NCBI GenBank assembly: GCA_039881045.1
Contig: JAYWVB010000077.1
Location: forward strand, 55,357 to 119,356
Origin: Chaetomium olivaceum
Taxonomy: Eukaryota; Ascomycota; Sordariomycetes; Sordariales; Chaetomiaceae
Direction of reading: 5' to 3'
DNA: 64,000 nt
Shown here: positions 20,905-33,171 of the stretch, one piece after another
How positions within the stretch are numbered: the first letter of the stretch is position 1
Layout of the letters: every line of letters starts with the position of its first letter
Translations under genes and position numbers: made by a program
The notes under the pieces: model-generated
Told to the model about the DNA's origin: nothing
Databases searched by the model: none
What the model saw: only the letters and a program-made list of their open reading frames with translations

Positions 20905-22570
20905 TTAAACCTGGACGGTTGAGCCGATGGGGCCGAAGCGAATGTTGGACCAAACGACGGTGCTATTTTGCAGTTAGTAATGGAATTGTGGTGGGGCTTT
21001 AAAAGCTCAACTTACGCGTCGGGGTGCTCGGCCTCAACCTCAGACGGGACACCGGAGTCGGGGGAGCAAGGGCCACGGTCGCCGCCGGGCGTGCCGGCCT
21101 TGTCAGGAGGGTAGCTGGAGTCGAGCCAAAGCATGTTGGCGTAGTGCTAAGACAAAGGTGAGCATCATGATCAATCTGCTGGAGCCACAGTCGGCATCCG
21201 AAAGGTGGAGAAACCTACATCATCCCAGATGGACATGACGAGCACCATGGGGACGGCAAGAGCCTTGTTCAGCGCATCGAAGCCGCCAACCTCAGCGAAG
21301 CGGTCACGGTCACCAAAGACCTTAGGCATAGCACTGCACAGCTCAGGAGTGATGGCACTGCTGTCCTGGGGAAGGCCTTCGTGCTTGGGGGCGGGGATCT
21401 CAATCTTGGCGCCATTCTGAACGAAGAACTGGGTGAGCTTGTTCTCCTGGAACTGGCTCACGACGCTATAGCGGGAATTTCCGTTAGCACTCCATTCTGA
21501 CTACTTGGCACCTCGAACCCGTAACTCACGTGAACTTCTTGCTGGTATCAAGGGTCATGCCCTTTCCGTAGAAGTCGGTGTTGCCCACGCGGTAAGGGTT
21601 GTAGTCGCAACCGTTAGCGTCGCAGTCACCCGCAAAGCGGTCCTCTGAGTAGGTACCACCGCAGGTAGTGTCCTCGCAGACGTGGTATTTGTTGTTCTCA
21701 CACGCGTGCGGCGTGAAGGCAAAGGCGTGCGCGTTGGACTCCCTACAACGTGGATTAGACACCGCTGAGAATTACCTGGCTCGTGTTTCGTCGTCCGGGA
21801 TGCTTACCAGATGTCGATCTCGGCGCAGCAACCGCCGAGCGGGCCAACGCCGGCATTGGCGTCGTTGGTGGACGGTTTCCACCCCTCAACGTTGGCCTTG
21901 CCGCCGACAAACTTGAGGTCACGGGCACATTGGGCATCGCAGTACTAGGGCGACAGTTAGGCACTGAAATGAAAATCAGCAGACCTTGGAGACTTCAACT
22001 TACCCCGGTGCCGTATTTGGCGCCGGCCTTGTTGGTGGGGTAGCTGGCCATGCCACCATCCTCCTCCATAGCGACGAAGTACAGCGCGCTGTTGAGACCA
22101 CATTCGATGGTCGAGAGGTCGACGTCAAAGGTGAACTCGTTGTTCATGAGGGTGAACATCTGATACTTGGACGCGCCGTTCATGAGGTAGAAACGCGAGC
22201 CAATGTTGGTGCCGTACTCGTGCTTGGTGACGAACTTCAGGGAAAGGGAGTCGCCGCTGGTCGAGGCGCCGTACGTGGTGCCATACTGGGCGCCTTCGAG
22301 CACGCACTTGGAGGCACAGTCGGTGGCCGTGCTGCAGACGTCGGTCCACTCGTTACCGTCGTAGCAGTTCTTTTGGTTAGCATCGTGCAGCCAGCGCCAG
22401 TTGGCATCGATGACGACCTCGGCGTTGACGGTGGAGCAGGATCCCGCGCCCGAGCACTTCTTCCATGTGATCTTAGGGTGAGTTTCGGCTGTGCCGGTTC
22501 CGACGCCCTGAGCCGAGGCGAGGCTCATCAGCGGCAAAGCCGCCGCAAGGTACTGTAGATACTGCTTCAT
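20905..22570 (-). CDS. GH7 cellobiohydrolase (reducing-end-acting), no CBM1
   Basis: Six exons: 22570-22004, 21944-21808, 21742-21530, 21465-21219, 21146-21016 and 20962-20905; 450 aa. The five introns (53-72 nt) all keep the frame. A signal peptide (MKQYLQYLAAALPLMSLASA) is followed directly by the GH7 domain. The catalytic E-x-D-x-x-E is AEIDIWE (Glu231, Asp233, Glu236); the Trp codon before the last Glu is split by intron 2. Many paired cysteines (CDAQCARD, GGCCAEID, CEDTTCGG) and the long loops around YGTNIGSRFYLM and NDANAGVGP fit a tunnel-forming cellobiohydrolase rather than an open-cleft endoglucanase. The frame ends at WSNIRFGPIGSTV plus two residues, so there is no linker or cellulose-binding module. 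The secreted enzyme releases cellobiose from cellulose chain ends. Expression in this family is normally XlnR/CLR-induced and CreA-repressed. Confidence 0.95.
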
Positions 22571-22651
22571 GATGACCAAAGAGCTGCACAAATGTGAAGA
22601 GCGGCTTGAGCGTGAAGAAAACTGGTTGTTCCCAGGCGCCGTTCCCTCACC

Positions 22652-22657
22652 TTTATA
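22652..22657 (-). promoter_or_regulatory. TATA box of the GH7 gene
   Basis: GGTATAAAGG on the minus strand, about 85 bases upstream of the start codon. One CreA-like CTGGGG lies farther upstream at 22893-22898; a single such hexamer is weak evidence. Confidence 0.5.
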
Positions 22658-22670
22658 CCACTCTTCTCGT

Positions 22671-25246
22671 GAGAAATGGCCTCGTGCGGAGGCGGAGCTG
22701 TCCAGATCTGGAAAATGTGCTCAACATGGCAGTGGAAAACTGAGCCGATGATCCATACCACAGGTCCATTGTCGAGTAATTGACCAGCCAACCGTTGATC
22801 CGGCTTCATTGGCGAGTGACGCGCGGAGAACCTTGGCTGGGCGGCGCCGAGCTGGGCTACGACAGCAAGATAGATTAAGCGTCCCTGAAAATCTGGGGTA
22901 CACACTTGCGTCGCATCTTCGAAGAGGTTGTTGGGATTGGCATTGCTTGGGCGTGTCGAGCTGTCGGTGTCTCTCGGCTCTGATAGGCGGTTAGCTCGTA
23001 CCCCCCGGCCTCACGCCGCGATCATGCCTTTTTACGGGTCGGGATCTGCGTGCCCAGCACGGAGACTGGCCCCCCGCAGTTGCAGCGTCGTCCCCAAGAG
23101 GTTCCGTCGCCGCCATGGAGGAGAGGTTTGCCTTCAAGGAGGGGGGGGGAGGGTAATTTAATCCGAGCTAATCAATTTATCGGCCCCTCACCGAGCGATA
23201 ATGTTGCCGGTGCTCCAGTATTGCCGAGCCTGGCCCAGCGGGCCCCATTGGCCGGCCCCGGAGTCTTCACGGACGGCGTGCCGGCAGTTGGTCCCGTGGC
23301 TGGGCTCTTGGCTGCCATTGTGGGTTGCAACCTGCTATGCCGACAGTGCGTCGGCATGATGTTGATTATCAGGTCCCGGATGCGCTTACCGGCCGGTGCC
23401 ATTTCCTTGGTCCGTCTCCGTCAGCGTCCATTGGCTGCCTTCGGTGCCTGGCTGCCCCGGTTTCCGTGAAACGCGACGCAAGAATACCGTTGAATTTACC
23501 CCGGAGATTGACTGAAACGGAGGGGCCGCCTCCGATTCGTGGACCAGCAACGTTGGCCAATGCCTCAACATGATCATAATATCCAGCTCTTGGCCTCTTC
23601 TTTTGGTTACTCTTGCCTGCCAACCTATGCGTACGATCTGCCGATGCCACGGATGGGTGACGCGCTGTTATCGTCGCAGCCTGCGACTGACACATCTGGA
23701 TCTGACCCTGGGATGGTAGCATCAAGATTGCGGTTGCTTCTCATTAGATTTAATGATGTGCGCAAATATATGAGTGTGGCCCGATCCCAGATCCTCTTGG
23801 TGTGTTGAAAAAGCCCCTGAAACCCCGGAGTTCCTGGCCGTCGCTCCTGTTTCCGCCATATAAGCAGGCTTGACGGGAAACCGGATGTTGGTTCCAAGTT
23901 AGCACATTTGTTCGACGGTTCGAGATTCTTGGCGCGCCGACGCGGACTAGATGTGCTCTGAGGATCATTACTTCTGAAGGAGGCGAAAGGGATAGCTAGC
24001 ATAGATTCAAGAATTCTTAGTGTCCTCCGCAAACGGTCTTTACGACCCGGGAGCTTAGGCTCTATAGATTGCAGCTCAGCAAAACCCGGAGTTAGGTAAC
24101 TTAGACTTCAGTCAAGGTAGTATGAAACTGACGCGTATGATGGTTGTGAGTTGAAACTGTGTTGAGGCGCTGGAGCGAAACTACCTACCTATCTACCTCG
24201 CCTACTGGGGGCTCCCTGTTTGGGATAACGAGTGTCTTGAGTAATGTTCTCGACATACACCCAAGAACTCAACAAGCGGTTTATGGTGAGCTGGGTAACG
24301 CTTTGTCCCAACACATATGTTGCGTGCCAACCATCAAGCTAGCATCGGGACTTGTGTAAATGTCTCGCATCGAAGTGGAGGTAGGGGTAGGTTAGTGAGT
24401 GTCGAGAGTCCACCAGCAAGCGGATCGGCAAGCGGACGAGGAGAGTTTTGAGGGGTAAATGAGTAGGAGTAAGTCTGCGTAGGTACTGACCCTCTTACCA
24501 AAAAGAGATTAAGAAATAAGAGGAAAAGCGAAAGAAACCAATCAGGAGGAATCTGGTAACTAAAATCGAGGATAAAAAGGACTTAATGGAGTAGACCCGG
24601 TTCTTTTACACTTCCACATGGTTTTCGTTTCGGTCTTATAGTTAAAGATTTAGTTGGCATCTACACCCAGAGATCACACCCTTGTTTCCCATAGGGTGAT
24701 GCTTTGCTAGAGTTTAACTACCTACGTGCTACCGTACCCAAAGTGCAAACTGCAAAATAGCCCACCTTGAATACTCCTACCCCCAACCCCAAACACCTAA
24801 CGGGGGCAGCAACACAACATCACCACCATAGTCATCGTTTTATAAGCTCTGCCTTTCAGATCTCAATTTACCCGACCACGCGCACCAAAGTATCTAGAGC
24901 GGGAATTATCTTTGGCGAACCACCAATAGTAACTACCTACTATTTCTAGCAAAGTACACTTACCGTCGGGAGCCAGCTACCGACGTTTTCTGAGCAACGG
25001 TTATTCGACCTATACCTAACTCTTAGGATATAAGATACAGGGCGATGTTTATGTTTATTTGATAGAGGTTGCTATTCCTTTCTTTCTCTCCATCTAGAAA
25101 AGCTGGTATCTAGATACCTAAGATAGGTGCCCAGGAGCGCCAGGTGGTACGGGCACAGGCAACTAAGTACCCCCATCCAATCCAGCCAAGCACCCGACAA
25201 CGAGGCAAATTATTTTATTGTCTAACCGACCGCTCAATTAGCTTAA
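22671..25246. other. Gene-poor intergenic region
   Basis: About 2.6 kb between the GH7 promoter and the LINE. Open frames up to about 139 codons in the GC-rich first half overlap on several strands and show no domain or codon pattern. From about 24050 on the DNA is AT-richer. A G-run occurs near 23140-23155. No RNA gene or transposon end is recognised. Confidence 0.5.
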
Positions 25247-25440
25247 GAGAAGGGTAAGTATTATTATTCATACCCCGCTATGCCCTAAGGCGTGCCGGAC
25301 CTTCAGCTATTTAATGTACAGGAAAACCGCGCCCTCGCGGGCCGGATGAAAAACCCATACCGACAGTTAAGGAAAGTACATGTGCGTGAGCCTGCGTATA
25401 CAAAGAGAGGAGGCCTCCTGGCCTCCGAGGGAGGTGCGTG

Positions 25441-28400
25441 CTAGGCCGCCGCTTCTAGCTCAAGCCTCCTGGCCAAACTGAACATCATCAGCCTCCCTGA
25501 GTCCATTAGCCATTCCAGGACCCTCCCCGCGAGCCGTGCCGATGCAGGATCAATACCGTGTAGAACAGAGTAAAAGTCCCGTCGCGTTCGAATATCAGTT
25601 CTCTCCCATCTTCGAGTCAGCGGTGGGGCCAAACACCACACTACCAGGTGCTCGGCAGTCTCCCGTCCTTCGCCGCACTGGCAGGCGGGCGTTAGGATCT
25701 CTGGGACTCCTCGTGTAAACAGAAAGTCCCGTAGGCCTATTGCCCCCGTTCGGATCTGGACCAGCAGAGAACTCCTCGCCTTGGTGAGACCGTCGTGCCG
25801 TCTTAGCGTTTCATCTCGGAATAGCGTCTCTCGCTGATGGTCAAAGTCGTCCGCCGGTCTGGTGATTGCTCTACCGTCCCGCTCCTTTAGCCACCTCGCT
25901 CTCCAGGCGTCCTCTACCACACTGTCCGTGTCTGCGGCTCCCCCGTCCAGCGCGCGATCGTGCTCGCGGCTTTCTCCACTGCCGTGGGCTCCTGCAGTCC
26001 CACGGTTCGCGGCCGGCCCCTGTTGCCGCTCCTCGGGCGGAGCCTCTGCTGTATCTTGCGACAGGCAGTGAGAATGATCCCCCCTGCGGTCCTCTTGCCG
26101 CCCTGGCCGTCGTCCAGGTCGGTTCGCTGGAGTCTGGTTTCAAAGTCTGCAAGCCGTTTGTTGAAATACAGGTCTAACGGTGGCACCCACGTCTCCGTCT
26201 CGAGGTTGCGAATGGGAGTGGCTTTGAAGGCTCCCGCCACAATCCGCAAGCTTTTGTTCTGGACCTTCCCGAGGGCCCCGGTGATGCCTTTCCTTACCGG
26301 CTCTCCTTCCACGTCCGTGGGGATGTGGAACGACGATGCGCCATAGGCCAGCGCTGACCGGATGCACTTTGTGTACACTTCTCGCGCCTTGGCTAGCCCT
26401 AGTCCCCACGTTTTCGCCGCTATTCTCGACAGTGCGTAGCTCTGGGTCTTCATTTTCTTTTCCACCGCCGCAAGGTGGGCTTTCCAGTTGAGCTTCCGGT
26501 CCAGCCAGACTCCCAGGAACCTGGCAGACTCCGTCGGTCTGACGGGGCTGGTGCCCCCCCCTGGGTTGGTGAGGTTTAGCTCGTTTGTCCACTGCCGTCG
26601 TCCCTTGTTGAAATGGATGAGTTCGCTCTTTTCCGGGGCAAACTTCATCCCCCGACTGTCGGCCCATCGTAGACACGTTTCCCACGCCGCCTCTAGTTGC
26701 CGGACGTTAGCCTCGGGGTTACGACCAAATACCATGAGGTTGGTGTCATCCGCAAACCCCGCTATAGCCAAGTGAGGGTGTTCGTCTTTTAGCTGCTTGT
26801 ATAGTGAGGAAATGTAGAGGATGAAGAGGACAGGGGAAAGGGGTGAGCCTTGGGGGACCCCTGCCCGAACTGCCGTCGGTGCCGCTGCCTTGCCGTCAAA
26901 AAGGAGGGTGGCCTCGCGGCCCGTCAACCAGTCTTTCGTCCAGAGGACTAGCCACCTCGGGTAGCCCATTTCCCGCAGCGTTGCTAGCAATCGGGTGTGG
27001 TTGACCGTGTCAAAGGCTCCTGAAATGTCGAGTTGCAGTAGGGACGCCGCGGCCTTCTGTCTCCACGCCTCCTGGACCTGGGCTACTACTAGCCGGACAG
27101 CCAGCTCTGTGGAGCGATGTGCCCTGTTTCCCATCTGTTCGTCTGGTAACAGGCCGTTGGCTTCTGCCGCTTGAGTGACCTTTTTGGCGACCACTGACTC
27201 TATTACCTTCCCTAGGGTTGGCAGCAGCGCAATGGGCCTATATCCCCCCGGGGTCTGATACACTGGCGGTGCTTTTCCCGGCTTCGGTAGTACTACGGTC
27301 CTTGCCCTTTTGAAGCGGTTGGGAAACCATCCCAGTTCCAGGCATCTCGTCACTAATACGGCGAGCACTTCAGCCAGTGATGTTCCACACGCCTTCAGTA
27401 GACCCATCGGCAGCAGGTCCTCCCCTGGCGCCTTCCAGGGGCTTGCTCCTCCTATTGCCTTCGTGACCTCGGTCGGTGTCACTGCCTGAGAGACGTCGAA
27501 GCCCGGGTTCCAGCTGCCCAGGAAGGCTTGGTCTTCCACGTCCGTTAGGTCGGCCGGAGGGTCCGGGAAGAACCTCTCGGCCAGTGCGCTTGCCTTCTGA
27601 TCATGCGTTTCGGCTGTTACCCGCCCGGACGAGTCCTTAAATGCCGGTAGCCTCGGTGGTTCGGGCGGCAAAAAGCTCCGTAGCCTAGCCCATCTTTCCA
27701 GTCTCCAGATCCGGTCAGGCTTCTCTGCCTCGCTTGCGTCCTGCAGATTGTTCCTCCAAGCCCTCGTCCGCGCTTCTCGCGTTGTTCTGGCAAGGTCCTT
27801 GAGCCTTTCGCCGAGCTCCTCCCAACAGTACTCTGCCCGAGTCTCCTTCGCCAGCCTTTCTGCCCTCCGGGCCTCCCGGGCGGCCTGTTGCACCTCCGCA
27901 GTCCACCAAGGAGAGCTATAGCCGCAGCTTCCCTTCTTCCGCGGAGTACTTTCCCCTGCGACCCAGGTGAGCCACCCAACCAGGCTGTCGAAAGCTCTGT
28001 CAAGGCCCTCGACTGTTCGGATCCTGGCCAGTAGCCCGTTCGGTCCCGGGTCTGTGAGTCCCATAGCCTTGCACAGTAACGTTGATTCAGCCTTCACCCT
28101 CTCCTTGTCCATCTTCTTCCAGGCCCAGCCGTCTGGTTGGGTTGGCCTCGGCCCATGCCCTCCCCCAACCTCGAGCACCTGTGGGTAGTGGTCCGACTTT
28201 CCACGACACTCTTCTCCGTAGTATACTGTTTGGAGGTTTTCTGACGTCCAGAAGTGGTCAATGGTTGACGGGCGGCCTCGCTGCCGCCCTTGAGGGGCTC
28301 GCGTTGCCGCCCCTTTTGGCGTCCTGATGGTGAGGTCCCACAGGGAACTCAGCTTCAATAGGTCTTCGGATTTCCTGTCGTAGCGTCCAAACTCGTCCCA

Positions 28401-28817
28401 CAGTGGGTGCTTTAGGTTGAAGTCCCCTGCTAGCACCACCGGGTGGCTCGGCCTTTGCCGCCCTTGGAGGGCTCTCGGCACGTTCTCACCGCCGGGAGGG
28501 TTGTAGATGGACCAAAGCTCGAATCCGCGACCTTCTCCGCCAAGGTCCGCCTCTGGAAACCACACGCGACACCAATTCTCCGTGGCTTCGGAGTCCCACT
28601 GCCTGATTTCAAACCTTTTGCTTACATATATCGCCGCCCGCCCCTCGAGTTTGTATACCAGGTGGTATCTGCTGCTCCGGGGGCAGTATGTGGACTTCGT
28701 CTCCTTGTTGATCCACGGTTCTTGTACCGCCAGGAGGTCGTATTTGGCCTCTTCCAGCAAAACTTCCAGTGTTTGCTTGATTCCTTCGGTGTTCCAGAGT
28801 AGGATTTTAATTTTCAT
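25441..28817 (-). CDS. LINE ORF2: APE endonuclease-reverse transcriptase, one frameshift near the C-terminus
   Basis: The start is the ATG at 28817, which overlaps the inferred end of ORF1. The N-terminus is an APE-type endonuclease (ILLWNTEGIKQ, VQEPWINKET, VLAGDFNLKHPLWDE and a SDHYP motif). The reverse transcriptase follows: GGYRPIALLPTLGKVIES, LLQLDISGAFDTVNH, AGVPQGSPLSPVLF and catalytic GFADDTNL. The frame stops after about 967 residues at 25914. The next frame, 25920-25441, continues at once with the zinc-binding tail CQCGEGRETAEHLVVWC. The junction lies in a five-cytosine run (plus strand 25940-25944); one extra base restores an ARWTGGAADTDSVVEDAW-like reading. So one base is missing, by mutation or sequencing. 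The protein nicks the target and reverse-transcribes the RNA there. Confidence 0.88.
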
Positions 28818-30359
28818 CGCCTGCGACGGTGATCGAGTCCATCGTAGTGTCTCCCTCAGCGTCGCGGCGCTCCAGGGTGGCAGTAGCCGGGGGGTTAGCG
28901 GGGGCGGCAGGCGTTGGTCCAGTGGCCGGCTCGGGTGCTCGGGGCGGCGGGGCGGCGGTGTCGACACCGCTGACTATCGGGCTTGCGAATCGCACCCTCG
29001 GCACCCCGAAGTTGATCCTGGTCTGATGGGGGTCTGAGAGAGCCTGGCGCTGGGCTGCAGCCACACTCGGCGGCTCCCTCTCAACCTTTTTCTGCCTACC
29101 ACTTGATAGCTTTCGTCGTCCCTCTCGTCGCCTTCGAAGTTAAACGCTGGAGCGCTCGTGGGAGCCGTGCTGGTAGAGTTCGTGGCTGCGGTTTCGTATG
29201 TCCGCGGTCGGAACTGGTAGGCCTCCTTGGCCTTGGCGAGGGTCTTCGACTTCTCCGGACACTCTCCCGACCACGCCGGATGCCTTCCTCCGCAGGCTGG
29301 GCATCGGAGCGGGGTTTCGCCTCCGTGAGTAGGGCACTGGGCCTCACCATCCTTGCCGCCCTCCCCATGGGCCTTTGTCCCGCAACGCGGGCACAGTGGA
29401 GTCGCCTTGCAATAATGTTGCGTATGTCCCCACTTCCAGCACCTGTAGCACTGCGTTGGGCTGAGGGCAGCCCAGTAGGGCTCGCAGTCCAGTAGCTGAG
29501 CCCTCCAGATCACTCCCTCCTCGCACGCCTTGCGTGCCTCCTCCTGGGAGGTTAAAGCAACTAGCACTGTTGCCCGGGTCGCCTCCCTGTGTCTCGGTAT
29601 TCTGAACTTCACCTTGTCTACTGTGCGTAGACCAGTTTCCTTTTCAAATTCCTCCTCGGTGACCCCTTGGAGGTTCTTCTTCCACACGCCTTTGAGCAGC
29701 ACTGCAAAGGTTCGCTTGCTCTCTACGGCCTGCTCTCCAAAAGCCTCCTTGATCCAGTTGGTGTTTGTCGAGTGCCAGTCTCTTGCCCCCGCGCTCTGGA
29801 ATGTGACGATCGTGTCGCCGCTGGGGAGCCTTCGGGCTGCAACTGCTCCCTTCTTGATAGACACCCGGTTGACGGCCTGGATGGTTTCTTGTGGGGTGCG
29901 TTTGGCGAGATCGGCTGGCATTCCTCTGCCTTTGACTAGGATCTCCTTGTTTATGCGGGTCGGCACTATCTTTGTTGGGGTGTTGGGCACCGACTGGGGG
30001 GGGGGGGCCGCTCCGTGGGAGGCCACTGCAGCCCAGGACCTTTTATCCTGGGTTTCAGAAAGGACTGCCTTCATTTCCTCGGCCATCGCTTTGCGGATGT
30101 TGGCCAGCGAGATGCTTCCGGTTTGGTTCTGGGTCACATTGTAAATCTTGTGGAAGGCTGTTAGCAGGTCCTGTCCCATCCCCCTCGCTGCCCCTTTCCT
30201 CTCTGGGCTTGCCAGTCCCACCAGTCCGTCGACGAGCCTCTTGACAGCTTCCATGTCGGAGGGCGGCGGTGAGAGAGGCGGGGTGGGGGGGCCGGGTAGG
30301 TGCCGGGACTGCTCTAGTCCCCTTCCTCGCCTTCGGGCTGAAGGAGCAGGGCCGGCCAT
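28807..30359 (-). CDS. LINE ORF1: Gag-like nucleic-acid-binding protein, one frameshift
   Basis: The frame 30359-28974 encodes 461 aa, with CCHC knuckles CYRCWKWGHTQHYC, then CPRCGTKAHGEGG and CPACGGRHPAWSGEC, a typical LINE Gag arrangement for RNA binding. Near 29095-29100 (an A-run on the minus strand) the frame should change: an alternative frame without stops runs on to a TAA at 28807-28809. That TAA overlaps the ORF2 start codon by 11 bases, the usual ORF1/ORF2 arrangement. The present stop at 28974 therefore probably results from one missing A. Confidence 0.8.
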
Positions 30360-30684
30360 CGTGTCCCACTTAGGGGTTCAGGGGCGGTGTCGAGGGTTCG
30401 CGGTGGCGTGGTTGTCCGGGCAACTGTGGGTGGGCCGGGTAGCTTGTTGGTCTGTGCGTTGGCGGAAGAGATTTTCAGGGTGGCTGCGCGCCCGCGATTG
30501 CCTCTCTTTCCACACCCGCTGCAGCCGCGCTGCGGATCGCGCCTCGGTGCAGGTGGTGTGGTTAGATAGCGTTTTGCAAGGGCTTTTAATCAACACTGGT
30601 TCTGAGGGTTTTGGCCGCTGATTCGTTTCCCTCGGCTTCCGAGGCTTAAGGCACAAAAATCGGGCGATGAGAAGGGTAAGTATT

Positions 30685-31772
30685 TGAAGCTCAACTTACT
30701 GAAGGTGCTGGCCCAAGTCTGTCCTTGTTGGGGCTGTCAAATGATAGGGCCGCAGTTCTGGGAAGCTTGAAGCATTCATCAGGCAGGTTGTTGGGAAGAT
30801 GGCTCCCGAGTCCTATATCTTCAGCCGTGTGTGACTACCAACTCCGCAAAATTTCCAATACCATCCCATTGAAGGCAAGTGCAAAGGTCGATGCCATCGC
30901 GAACTCCATCGAGAACCTCGTCATAAAGCAAAGATAATATCGGGAATACCTGTAGTTTACCGAATAACCTTGGCTTTTGCGGTAACTACAGTAGTTATTA
31001 ACGGTAAACCCCCGTATCCGGCATCGGCTCGTGAACGGCCGACGAGGCCGAAGTTCTTCAGAAAAAATAGTCCAGGCCAGATGGCTATCTCAAAATGGAA
31101 CTAGCGCACATCTTATCTGATCCCCCACGAGTTCCTGAGGGCGGCTTGGGTGGAGTCAACAGGGGATCGCGGATCTGACAACTATAAACGGCTAATGGAA
31201 GCGAAACGAGAGAAACCCCACATGCCGAGGCCGCCACTTATCTTAATCATACAAACTATGACATATATACTAGGTTCTGCCGGCTTCACCGGTGACTTAG
31301 TGGGACTGTTGGTAAAGGGATGACACTGGGGACCGCTGTCACCCCTTTATCTCGCGGAGGGATGGATGGAATTGTGGTTTCCATGGGCTGATTCTGGACG
31401 GTCGGCCGTTTTGAACTAGAGGACAGAGAACTATAGGAACCGATCCCTAAGTCATGTTTGGCGAAGATGCAGAAAGAAACACGGACACGACGAGCAAAGT
31501 GTGCGACCGGGTACTAGACCTGGTTCCTCGCCGATACTACGAGAAAATACTCCACTCCGCTCTCACCTTGGCTCTGCCCATGTTCTTTGTTAGTGGCGAG
31601 CTTGTGACAGAAACGCCGAAGCATTGGGTTTAATGTAAATCCGCCCTCTGGGTGCTAGGGGAATGATGGGTTGCATTCCTAGAAGCAGGAGGCGAACCAA
31701 CCGCCTCGTGATCGGTCATGCCGATTTCTAAAATGAAACCGGAAACACTCGCAAATCTCTCCACCTACCGCC
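30685..31772. other. Intergenic, right flank of the LINE
   Basis: No convincing gene. An open frame of 70 codons at 30725-30937 has no recognisable motif. The sequence near 30950-31020 contains imperfect GGTAACTACAGTAG-type repeats. Confidence 0.45.
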
Positions 31773-32606
31773 ATGATTCCATCCTCCCACTCCTATTACC
31801 GCCCCAAACCCCTAGTCCCCTCTAGCATCAACCGTTCCAACCCAGTCAACCACGCCGTACTTTCGGCACTAAAATCCCGGACATCCGGGCAATCTACAAG
31901 GCTTACTTTGCTTCATTTAACAACGAGCACATGGGAAATATTATGTTGGGAATCCTTTTCCTTAACGGAGTCGATTCCGAACAGTTCCGGGCTGCACACA
32001 CAGCGGGTAGCCTGGATTGGTGGCACAAGAGCGACACGCAGTACACCTACAAATGCGCCGACATACACGGCAGAGATTGTGGGAATGGGCCTCATTGACG
32101 TGCACATTAAACCTCGAAGTGAGGAGGCGCAAGAACATGGGTGCCGTGGTGGGAGGGCGAGCAGCGGGAACGGGCCGAAAAGGTGTTGAACCCGCTGTGA
32201 GAGGTGCGCGAAAGGCTGCTTAGCGGGCGGCCGTACATTTGTGAGTTAATTACCTACGTACGGAAACAAACCAGAAAAAAAGACATGAAATCCTACCACG
32301 ACTGTACGCTCGCTAACAACACCTCCAGCCATTCATGTCATCGGCGTCGTACCGGAACACCAGGGGAAAATTGCCGGGGCTTCTATCGTGTCATTCGGAA
32401 TCGATCTTTGCAACCGCACGGGGCTGCCGATGTATTTTGAAGCCTCCCCGACTTCGGTTAGCATGTACGAGAAGTTCGGGTATGAAAGGCTAAACGAAAC
32501 GGTTGTGCACAAGGCGGACCTCTCGGTGCCGGGGAGGATGTGGTAGTACCCGTCATGGTGCGAATGCCCAAAAAGCGCGCGCGGCATGACGTTTCAGGAC
32601 CTGTGA
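31773..32606 (+). pseudogene. GNAT-family acetyltransferase pseudogene
   Basis: Pieces of one protein can be read in different frames. They run from IRAIYKAYFASFNNEHMG and SLDWWHKSDTQYTYKC, through EIVGMGLIDVHIKPRSEE and EGEQRERAEKVLNPL (followed by TGA where Trp is expected), to the acetyl-CoA-binding region VIGVVPEHQGKIAG and the C-terminal SMYEKFGYERLNETVV. The order and spacing match fungal GNAT N-acetyltransferases. At least four frame changes and one nonsense codon are present, plus a normal-looking intron (donor GTGAGT near 32240, acceptor CTCCAG near 32330). It cannot encode the enzyme and is a decayed gene. Confidence 0.7.
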
Positions 32607-33171
32607 AGGGAAAAGGGGGACCCCGACTTCGGCAAATCCACCTGTCCCTGTCCGTCGCTGAGCTGTCAGCGACTAAAAAATAATCTTGGTTAAACTCGGC
32701 CTGTAGGGTCTGTTGGAAAAAATGGAGCGTTTGGGGGTGGGGGTTTAGGGCAGTTATGCTGCCTCAGCTTGTTCAGAGAGAAGAAACTGCGTCCTACACA
32801 CCCAAGTCGTTTCCCGAGTTGCTTCGGACTTCGAAAGTTACCTAGTTATCAGATCATCAGATAAGTCAAAAGCGCATTAGCGCCAGCCAAGAGTGGCACC
32901 TCAGTGTGGCACCATCAACCCTGTTGCCACGCATGCCCAGGCTTGTTGCATCAGTCAGCGGAGGACATCGGTCGCTGTCAGCGGGCCCGGGGGGGTATCA
33001 ATATCAGTCAGCGGAGAGTAGGTCTTATTCACTGACGCGGCTCCCTCCGTTGGCCTCGAAACCCGATCATTTGGACAGCTTGACCTTCGTTTTGTTTTTA
33101 CTTTTACCATCTTCCTTGAGCTCTGGGCAAACTCATTTTGTTGGTCATCGTTTCTGTCAAAAGCCCCAAGC
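32607..33171. other. Intergenic, promoter region of the oxidoreductase gene
   Basis: About 560 bases upstream of a plus-strand gene. Near-repeats GTCAGCGG appear at about 32945-33020. No coding frame is supported. Confidence 0.45.

Larger units (their letters stand above)
25263..30668 (-). mobile_element. Full-length Tad-like non-LTR retrotransposon (LINE), 5406 bp
   Basis: The element lies on the minus strand between perfect 16-bp direct repeats GAGAAGGGTAAGTATT (25247-25262 and 30669-30684). Its 3' end (low coordinate) carries a short ATAATAAT tail instead of poly-A. It has a roughly 300-base 5' leader, a Gag-like ORF1 with zinc knuckles and an ORF2 with endonuclease and reverse transcriptase. 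ORF1 and ORF2 each carry a one-base shift. A 591-bp truncated copy is at 43724-44314. Confidence 0.93.

Noticed and set aside
22995..24032. Several open frames of 60-139 codons in the GH7 upstream region
   Set aside because: Mutually overlapping on both strands, no conserved motif, no splice-supported extension.
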